Source: Micromonospora sp. KC213 (GTDB lineage: Bacteria > Actinomycetota > Actinomycetes > Mycobacteriales > Micromonosporaceae). From it: a DNA stretch of 45,643 nt. The DNA lies in assembly GCF_004348325.1 (NCBI RefSeq), contig NZ_SMKF01000026.1:1-45643 (forward strand), in the 5' to 3' direction. This document shows, piece after piece, positions 23,873-29,095 of this stretch (its first letter is position 1; each line of letters starts with the position of its first letter). The notes under the pieces were generated by a model. It searched no databases. It worked only from the letters and a program-made list of their open reading frames with translations, and had not been told where the DNA came from. The position numbers and the translations under genes were made by a program.

Positions 23873-25075
23873 ATGCGTGTCGGACTGGTACCCGGGGTGT
23901 GGTCGTACGGGCTGGGCTCGGTCTCCACCGTGCTCGCCGTGTACGAGGCGGTCCGCCGCGCGGGCCACACGCCGGTGCTCTTCGCCAGCCCGCACGTCCG
24001 GCCGGTCCTGGAGCGGCTGGGCGTGCCGGCGGTGCCGATCCCGGGGCCGGCGCAGGCGTCCTACCCGGACGAGCCCGGCACGGTGCTGCGCCTGGACGAC
24101 CTGCTGTCCCGCTCCGCGTACGCCGACCGTGACCTGGTGGAGACGGTGTTGGCCGCGCAGATGCGGGCCTTCCGCGCGCACCGCGTCCAGGTGTTGTTCC
24201 ACGACTACGACCTGACCACCGTGGTGGCCGGGGCGCTGGCCGGGATCCCGGTGGTGTCCCCGGTGACCTGGCCGGACCACCGCCGGTTCGGCCGGGGTGG
24301 CGTCGGCTGGCCACCGCTGGACACCCGGGCGCTGGAGGCGTTCCGGCCCGCGCTGCGCCGCAGCCGGGCCCCGGAGCCGGGTTCGCTGTCCGAGGTCCTC
24401 TTCGACTGGAGCACCCGGCTGGTCTATCCGCTGACGCCGCAGATGGATCCGCTGGTCGCCCGGTACAGCACCGGCGAGTACGTCGGTCAGCTGACCGCCG
24501 CCGCGCTGGAGCGCCACGTCGCCGCCGGGCCGGCGGACTGGCCCCGGCCCGGACGGACCGGGGTGCTGGCCTACACGAGTGGGCCACCGATGGACGCCGA
24601 CTGGTACTACCGGCACTGCCTGCGGGCGTTCGAGGGTTCGACGGTGGACGTGCTGATCGCGGCGGGCCGGCCGGACAGCGTCCCGCCCCGGGTGTCGCCC
24701 GCCGGAAACGTGCAGCTCTGGCCGCTGCTGCCGCTGCGTGACCTGCTCGACCGGGCGAGCGTCCTGGTGTGCCACGGCGGCCGGGGCACGCTGGCCGGCG
24801 CGGTGCACGCCGGCGTACCGCTGCTGGTCTTTGCGGGCGACGACCCGGAGCGGGGGTACTTCGCCGACATGCTGGCCCGACAGGGCCTGGCCGCCAGTTG
24901 CGAGGCCGACGACTGGCGGCCGGAGCGGTTGCGTGAGCTGGTCGCGCAGGCCGCCGGCATCCGGTCGGCCCGCGCCGCCGTGCCACCTCGCGAGCCGGCC
25001 GGCCCGGCCCGCGTCGTCTCGATCATGCAGGAACTGACCGCCGACCCGATCCGGCTGCTCTCCCGGGCCAGCTGA
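23873..25075 (+). CDS. GT1-family (UGT/MGT-like) glycosyltransferase
   Basis: A 400-residue GT-B glycosyltransferase. The N-terminal domain starts MRVGLVPGVWSYGLGSV and binds the acceptor. The C-terminal donor site has VLVCHGGRGTLAGAVHAGVP then LLVFAGDDPERGYFADMLARQG, the His-Gly-Gly-x-Gly and Asp-x-x-x-Asn/Tyr pattern of macrolide and flavonoid glycosyltransferases, here with Gly-Asp-Asp-Pro in place of the usual Pro-x-x-x-Asp-Gln. The acceptor is probably a small lipophilic molecule. GAAGGGAAG precedes the ATG. It forms an operon with the SpeD-like gene 24 bp downstream and has its own cluster-type promoter. Confidence 0.85.
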   Translation: MRVGLVPGVWSYGLGSVSTVLAVYEAVRRAGHTPVLFASPHVRPVLERLGVPAVPIPGPAQASYPDEPGTVLRLDDLLSRSAYADRDLVETVLAAQMRAFRAHRVQVLFHDYDLTTVVAGALAGIPVVSPVTWPDHRRFGRGGVGWPPLDTRALEAFRPALRRSRAPEPGSLSEVLFDWSTRLVYPLTPQMDPLVARYSTGEYVGQLTAAALERHVAAGPADWPRPGRTGVLAYTSGPPMDADWYYRHCLRAFEGSTVDVLIAAGRPDSVPPRVSPAGNVQLWPLLPLRDLLDRASVLVCHGGRGTLAGAVHAGVPLLVFAGDDPERGYFADMLARQGLAASCEADDWRPERLRELVAQAAGIRSARAAVPPREPAGPARVVSIMQELTADPIRLLSRAS

Positions 25076-25099
25076 GACCGACCATCCAGAGGAGATCCG

Positions 25100-25561
25100 A
25101 TGATAAGCCACTCTCTCACCGGCCACGCGCCCGAGGACCACTACGGTGACGAGCTGACCCTGCGGTTGTCCGAGATCGCCGACACCCGCGCGCTGCACGA
25201 CGACAAGGCGTTGCACACCTTCATGCGCGACCTGGTCGATCGCATCGGCATGACCGTGATCGCCGGGCCGTTGGTGGCCACCGAGGAGGGCCCACCGCAC
25301 CAGGCCGGAAAGTCGGCGGTGGTGATCCTCGCCGAGTCACACGCGGCGATCCACACCTACCCCTGGCTTCGCGAGATCTTCGTCAACATCTTCTCCTGCA
25401 AACCGTTCCGCGAGGCGGACGTGCTCGACGAGCTGGCCGGTCTGGTGGGCGGGTTCACGGTCACCGAGCGGTCCCTGACCCGGCGCGGCGAGGACTGGCC
25501 GCGGGCACTCGGTCCGGCCAGCCGGCTGTGGCGCAGCCAACGCTCGCGCACGGCGGCCTGA
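25100..25561 (+). CDS. speD: S-adenosylmethionine decarboxylase homologue (pyruvoyl proenzyme)
   Basis: A 153-residue class 1B AdoMetDC-like proenzyme. The self-cleavage site is Glu79-Ser80-His81 in ILAESHAAIHTYP; Ser80 becomes the pyruvoyl group. His85 and Cys100 (NIFSCKPF) keep exactly the spacing (5 and 15 residues) of the processing His and catalytic Cys in the Thermotoga enzyme. An N-terminal 20-residue and a C-terminal 30-residue extension are unusual. No spermidine synthase is next to it. Some SpeD homologues are known to have become ornithine or arginine decarboxylases, so the substrate here may not be AdoMet. AGAGGAGAT precedes the ATG. Confidence 0.85.
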   Translation: MISHSLTGHAPEDHYGDELTLRLSEIADTRALHDDKALHTFMRDLVDRIGMTVIAGPLVATEEGPPHQAGKSAVVILAESHAAIHTYPWLREIFVNIFSCKPFREADVLDELAGLVGGFTVTERSLTRRGEDWPRALGPASRLWRSQRSRTAA

Positions 25562-25622
25562 AGGTGGCGTCCGACGCGACGAGATGGCGGTGGTGCCGCT
25601 GCGCCAGATGGTGTTGCAGCTG

Positions 25623-25690
25623 TCAGCGGGCGGACCGACCGCCGTCGGAGGCGATGGTCTGGCCGGTGATCCAGGCGGCTTCGTCGCAGC
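25623..25690 (-). pseudogene. C-terminal remnant of a short-chain dehydrogenase/reductase
   Basis: On the minus strand, ending at a TGA (25623-25625), the sequence reads DEAAWITGQTIASDGGRSAR. That is the standard end of FabG-type SDRs (xxAxWITGQTIxVDGG). Upstream of this the expected FLA/S motif is garbled (RFLDRLRCF), and no Rossmann fold or active site follows within 25690-25769. Only about 20 residues survive. It lies directly downstream of the TcmI-type cyclase on the same strand and so was probably part of the same operon. Confidence 0.6.
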
Positions 25691-25769
25691 GGAAGCAACG
25701 GAGCCGGTCGAGAAATCGCCAGCTCCGTTGCGCCAGAAACCCGAACCCGGCGTCCCGCGGTGGTGCCCG

Positions 25770-26432
25770 TCAGTCCTGCGCGCGCCAGCGGTAGAACACG
25801 TTCGCCAGGGAGTCCTGCGGGCCGCGCCAGGCCTGCGGGTTGTACGGTCCGATGTAGGGGCTGAGCTCCTGCATGATTTTGGCGAAGGCGGGTTTGCCGC
25901 GCTCCTGCTGGGCGGCCTCGGCGACGGACTCGTCCTGCTCCAGCAGGTGGACGTACACGTCGTCGATGGAGTACAGCCAGCGTTCGGCGACGCCCAGTTC
26001 GGCCGGCAGCGACCCGGCGTCGGACTCGGCGAAGATGCGCGCGACGTCGGGCTCGGCCCCCGGCTTGATCCGGCCCACGATGACCAGCAGCGTGGTGTTC
26101 TCGGGCTTCGGCCCGTCCGGCGCCCAGTGGTAGAACTCCTTCGCCACCGAGTCCGACGCGCTCTTCCAGTACCTCGGGTACGGCGTCACGTACGGCCCGA
26201 TCGCCTCGGCGATCTTCTGGAAGGCGGGCAGTCCACGGTTCTGGCCCGACACCTTGGGGTCCTGCTTGCGCTCGATGATGTGCAGGTAGAGGTCGTGGTG
26301 CGACAGCAGCATCCGCCCGATGACCCCGAGGTCCTGCGGTCGGGTGGTGTTGTCGTAGTGCCCGAAGACGTCGCCGACAATCTTCTCGCTGCCGGGAACC
26401 ATGTGGCAGACGATCACGTTGCGGAAGACCAT
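25770..26432 (-). CDS. TcmI-type aromatic polyketide cyclase with two tandem repeats
   Basis: A 220-residue protein consisting of two TcmI-like modules. Both have a start strand (VFRNVIVCHMVPG; TTLLVIVGRIKPG), a HDLYLHIIE or DDVYVHLLE core strand, and a closing motif (PYVTPY...AKEFYHWAP; PYIGPY...ANVFYRWRA). TcmI itself is a single ~109-residue module that closes the final ring of tetracenomycin; tandem versions (SchA/CurD type) occur in spore-pigment and angular polyketide clusters. The ATG at 26432 has AAGGAG 6 nt upstream. No KS, CLF or ACP genes are in the window, so the substrate-forming genes are missing or elsewhere. Confidence 0.85.
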   Translation of the reverse strand: MVFRNVIVCHMVPGSEKIVGDVFGHYDNTTRPQDLGVIGRMLLSHHDLYLHIIERKQDPKVSGQNRGLPAFQKIAEAIGPYVTPYPRYWKSASDSVAKEFYHWAPDGPKPENTTLLVIVGRIKPGAEPDVARIFAESDAGSLPAELGVAERWLYSIDDVYVHLLEQDESVAEAAQQERGKPAFAKIMQELSPYIGPYNPQAWRGPQDSLANVFYRWRAQD

Positions 26433-26481
26433 GTTTGCTCCTTGGTGGATTGGTGGACGGATTGCGTCGCCGGGACGGCGT

Positions 26482-26677
26482 TCACGCGCCGAACCGGACG
26501 GGCAGCTCCCGCAGGCCACGCAACGGCGAGGCAGTAGTGGACGCCGTGGCCGAGGCCGAGGTGCGGGCCGCGCTCGCGGGTGATGTCGAGACAGACCGGC
26601 GTGCTCTCGCGCAGCCGCGCGAGGACGGGGTACGGGTCGGTGTAGAACCCGGACGCCGAACCGATCGGCTCGGTCAT
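26482..26677 (-). pseudogene. Cytochrome P450 relic with two internal deletions
   Basis: From the ATG at 26677 the first 28 residues (FYTDPYPVLARLRESTPV) are a normal actinobacterial P450 N-terminus. They jump directly to DITRERGPHLGLGHGVHYCL, the haem-binding loop with the Cys ligand normally about 300 residues later. A second, out-of-frame jump leads to SPLRGLRELPVRFGA and a TGA at 26482-26484, the usual P450 end. Roughly 340 of 400 residues are gone. The ATG still overlaps the upstream ABM gene stop (ATGA), showing it was once an operon member. Confidence 0.85.
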
Positions 26678-26991
26678 GGCTCCTCCGACTCGCTGCGTAC
26701 GCTGTGCACGATCTGGTAGGTGTGCCGCTCGGCGGACTCGCGGAGGTCGCGGATCACGCGCAGCAGGTGGTCACGGTGTTCGCTGCGGCCGAAGGCGTCG
26801 AGGCGTTCCCGGTCCGCCCAGTCGCTCATGATCAGGTAGTTGCGCGGGTCGTCGACGTCGCGCACCAGTTCCTGGCGCAGGCAGCCGTCGAGCGTACGGA
26901 TCTTCTCCGCCACGGCCAGCCACTCGGCCTCGAACCGTTGCTCACAGCCTTCCCGGGTACGCATCGCCAGCACGGTGCGCACCGGCGTCAC
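26674..26991 (-). CDS. Antibiotic biosynthesis monooxygenase (ABM) domain protein
   Basis: A 105-residue single ABM ferredoxin-like domain (VTPVRTVLAMRTREGCEQRFEAEW... NYLIMSDWADRERLDAF... HRDHLLRVIRDL). Such small proteins in aromatic polyketide clusters act as cofactor-free monooxygenases (ActVA-Orf6, TcmH) or as cyclases. The GTG at 26991 has GGGAG 7 nt upstream and overlaps the stop of a 41-residue ORF (GTGA); the frame continues to 27051 but without a start signal. It overlaps the P450 relic by ATGA. The chain of overlaps marks a former biosynthetic operon. Confidence 0.8.
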   Translation of the reverse strand: MTPVRTVLAMRTREGCEQRFEAEWLAVAEKIRTLDGCLRQELVRDVDDPRNYLIMSDWADRERLDAFGRSEHRDHLLRVIRDLRESAERHTYQIVHSVRSESEEP

Positions 26992-27113
26992 GGCGTACTC
27001 CCGCCCGCCACGTCGCTGGCGCCGTCGGCCTGGTCGGCCGCCGCCCGCCACCGGGACTCCGCGACGGATGCGCAGTCCGGGCGGGCGGGTTTCCGGATCA
27101 TTGTCTTGATCAT
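26988..27113 (-). CDS. 41-residue ORF leading the polyketide-tailoring operon
   Basis: Starts MIKTMIRKPARPDCASVAES and ends GGSTP, Arg/Ala/Asp-rich, no known family. AAGGGG lies 6 nt before the ATG, and its TGA overlaps the GTG of the ABM gene in a GTGA. Both facts suggest it is translated and couples translation of the next gene. It may be a shortened remnant of a larger protein or a genuine leader peptide. Confidence 0.45.
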   Translation of the reverse strand: MIKTMIRKPARPDCASVAESRWRAAADQADGASDVAGGSTP

Positions 27114-27352
27114 GGAGTCCCCTTTCGACGGCCTACGCGGGACGGGAGCCGGGCGGAAACGGCCACCACCAGCCCCAGCAGCGAGTCTGCGAAGCCGGCG
27201 TCACCGGGGCGTCACCGCGCCGGGGCCACGGTGAGCGCTGGGATGACAGCGGCCACCCCCGGCACCCCCAAAACGCGATGAACCGGACTTTCAGCTTGAG
27301 ATCGTGGCAAACGCTCACGTATAGCATGTGAAGCTTTCTTAGTGCCGTAAAC

Positions 27353-27394
27353 CTGGAAAACGTTCTGATCCGGCACGAACTGGAATAACGTTCC
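27353..27394 (+). promoter_or_regulatory. Two CTGGAA(T)AACGTTC repeats upstream of the surface protein gene
   Basis: CTGGAAAACGTTC (27353-27365) and CTGGAATAACGTTCC (27380-27394) are near-identical, 27 bp apart, in the AT-rich divergent gap at 27114-27438. The second is nearly palindromic (GGAA...TTCC). They could be sites for a regulator, or -35-like elements (GGAA) of an ECF sigma factor. The rest of the gap contains no gene. Confidence 0.4.
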
Positions 27395-27438
27395 TCATGG
27401 CTCGCCCTCCTGGGCCGACGAGAGAAGGAGTGAGGAAC

Positions 27439-28209
27439 ATGTCGAAGAGCTTTCTGAGCAAGCTCGCTGGCGGCGTGGCGCTGGGTAGCGCCGCCCTGCT
27501 GCTCGGGGCACCCGCCGCCGCGCTCGCCGCGACCGACGGGCCGGACAAGGAGCCCAACAACCAGCAGCGGGAGTGGAAGAGGGACTCGAACGACACGACC
27601 GACAGGAACAAGGACCAGAACAACAACACCGACAAGGGCGACAAGAACGACAAGAACAACAACGCCGACAAGAACGACAAGAACGACAAGAACGACAAGC
27701 CCAAGACCTTCAAGCTGAAGGACAAGGACGGCAACGGGGTCATCTGCGCCACCAACGACCAGAACGCCGAATCCGGCGTCGCCCAGACCATCAGCAACAA
27801 CACCCTGACGGGCGGCGTCAACACCTTCGTCCAGATCGGGGCATCCGCGGCGGTGAACGCCAACGCCCAGGCCCTCGTCGTCTGCATCCGCGACCTCGAC
27901 GTCGACGTGGACGTGGAGGTGGACCTGCTCAGCGACATTCTCGAGACGGTCGAAGCCTCCCGGGCCAGCGGGGCCGGGACGCCGTTGGGCCAGCCCGTCG
28001 CCAACATCCCCGCCCTCGGCGGCGCGTACGCGGGCCCGAACGGCGCCTGGGTGCTTCCGGCGAACGGCAGCGTCGCGGCCGGTGAAGGTCCCTTCGCCGA
28101 CTCCAACACCGGTTCCCTGGTGGCGGCGGGCGCGGGCCTGATGGGCGTGGCGGCCCTCGGCGGCTTCGGTCTGCTGCGTCGGCGGTCCGCCGATGGCACT
28201 GTCGCCTAA
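27439..28209 (+). CDS. Secreted Asn/Lys/Asp-rich surface protein, probable sortase substrate
   Basis: A 256-residue protein. A signal peptide (KLAGGVALGSAALLLGAPAAALA, cleavage near residue 30) is followed by an extremely polar region with KND triplet repeats (about residues 60-90). Then comes a compact domain (GNGVICATNDQNAESGVAQT ... VNANAQALVVCIRDLDVDVDV) with two Cys that could form a disulfide. The end is a wall-sorting layout: SNTG (about 222-225), a hydrophobic helix, then LLRRRSADG. The sorting motif lacks the usual L-P. The next gene encodes a sortase and overlaps it by 17 bp, which supports anchoring. AGAAGGAG precedes the ATG at 27439. Confidence 0.82.
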   Translation: MSKSFLSKLAGGVALGSAALLLGAPAAALAATDGPDKEPNNQQREWKRDSNDTTDRNKDQNNNTDKGDKNDKNNNADKNDKNDKNDKPKTFKLKDKDGNGVICATNDQNAESGVAQTISNNTLTGGVNTFVQIGASAAVNANAQALVVCIRDLDVDVDVEVDLLSDILETVEASRASGAGTPLGQPVANIPALGGAYAGPNGAWVLPANGSVAAGEGPFADSNTGSLVAAGAGLMGVAALGGFGLLRRRSADGTVA

Positions 28210-28984
28210 GGCGGCCAGGAGCGCCAGCGGCCGCCATGGACTCCCATGGCGTGCCGCTGGCCTCGTCCTGGTCGTCCTGCTCATGCTGACCGGGGCGGGC
28301 CTGATCGGACTCGCGGCCAGGACCCCCGAGCCGGTCCGGGCACCACAGCCCGACCCCGCCGCCGCACCACCGTTCCTGCGGTCACCGACGCCGGAGCGAG
28401 CCGATGCCTCGCCGGGCGCCGGCACGCCCACGGGCCGTGCCGGCCAGGAGCCGGCCACCTGGGAACGCGCTGACGGCCGGCCCGCCGCGAACCGCCCGTC
28501 GCCCACCCCGAAAGCGATCGGGATGCCCCGGTCGCAGCCCACCCGGGTCCGGATTCCGCGGATCGGCGTGGACGCGTCGACCACCCCGCTCGGACTGGAC
28601 AAGAACCAGCAGATCGCGGTCCCGCCGGCCAAGCTGGCCGGGTGGTACAAGCTGGGACCGAGCCCGGGCGAGGCCGGCACCGCGGTGCTGGTGGGCCACC
28701 TCGACGCCCGCAGGACCGGGCCGGCGGTCTTCTTCCGCCTCGGCGCCCTGAAACCGGGCGACACCATCGACGTGCTCCGCCAGGACGGCACCACGGCCCG
28801 CTTCATCGTTGACGGCGTGGCCCGCTACCCGAAGAAGAGCGTCCCCGCCGACCTGGTCTACCAGCACAACGGCACGCCCCAGCTGAGGTTGATCACCTGC
28901 GGTGGCGACTACGACAAGAAGGCGAAGTCGTACAAGGACAACACGGTGGTGTTCGCCACCCTGGCCACCGAACGCGCCAGGTGA
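28193..28984 (+). CDS. Sortase, class F-like
   Basis: A 263-residue transpeptidase. N-terminal signal anchor (GLVLVVLLMLTGAGLIGLAA), a Pro/Ala/Arg-rich spacer to about residue 110, then the sortase barrel: VRIPRIGVDAS, the catalytic His in VLVGHLDA, and the catalytic Cys in LRLITCGGDYD. The position where the catalytic Arg is expected reads SYKDNTVVFA, i.e. Lys in this frame; this needs an alignment. The ATG lies inside the end of the surface protein gene, so the two are translationally coupled and form an enzyme-substrate pair at the cell wall. Confidence 0.88.
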   Translation: MALSPKAARSASGRHGLPWRAAGLVLVVLLMLTGAGLIGLAARTPEPVRAPQPDPAAAPPFLRSPTPERADASPGAGTPTGRAGQEPATWERADGRPAANRPSPTPKAIGMPRSQPTRVRIPRIGVDASTTPLGLDKNQQIAVPPAKLAGWYKLGPSPGEAGTAVLVGHLDARRTGPAVFFRLGALKPGDTIDVLRQDGTTARFIVDGVARYPKKSVPADLVYQHNGTPQLRLITCGGDYDKKAKSYKDNTVVFATLATERAR

Positions 28985-28999
28985 GGCCGGGAGCCGCGC

Positions 29000-29070
29000 G
29001 AACCCGGGCGGTGCGGGACCGCCGCCGCCCGGGTTCCTGCCGCCCGGGTTCCTGCCGCCCGGGTTCCTGC
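29000..29070 (+). terminator. Hairpin whose 3' arm is triplicated (15-bp tandem repeat)
   Basis: GAACCCGGGCGG (29000-29011) pairs with CCGCCCGGGTTC (29025-29036). The 3' arm belongs to a unit CGCCCGGGTTCCTGC present three times without change (29026-29040, 29041-29055, 29056-29070), so three alternative stems are possible. It ends the sortase gene and faces the convergent LPG-synthase fusion gene. Confidence 0.7.
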
Positions 29071-29095
29071 CGCCGCGGCGACGACCCGACGGCGC

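Noticed and set aside
25561..25569. Fourth cluster-type promoter block (AAGGTGGCG, reverse orientation) after SpeD
   Set aside because: Only nine bases match; there is no -10 at the right distance and no leftward gene starts here.
27600..27710. KND codon repeats as a DNA repeat element
   Set aside because: They are in-frame low-complexity codons of the surface protein with varied third positions and no exact unit.
27133..28806. 557-codon minus-strand frame over the surface protein and sortase
   Set aside because: Its Val/Leu stretches are the complement of the KND and Asp/Lys codons; the plus strand has a signal peptide, sortase motifs and good ribosome-binding sites.
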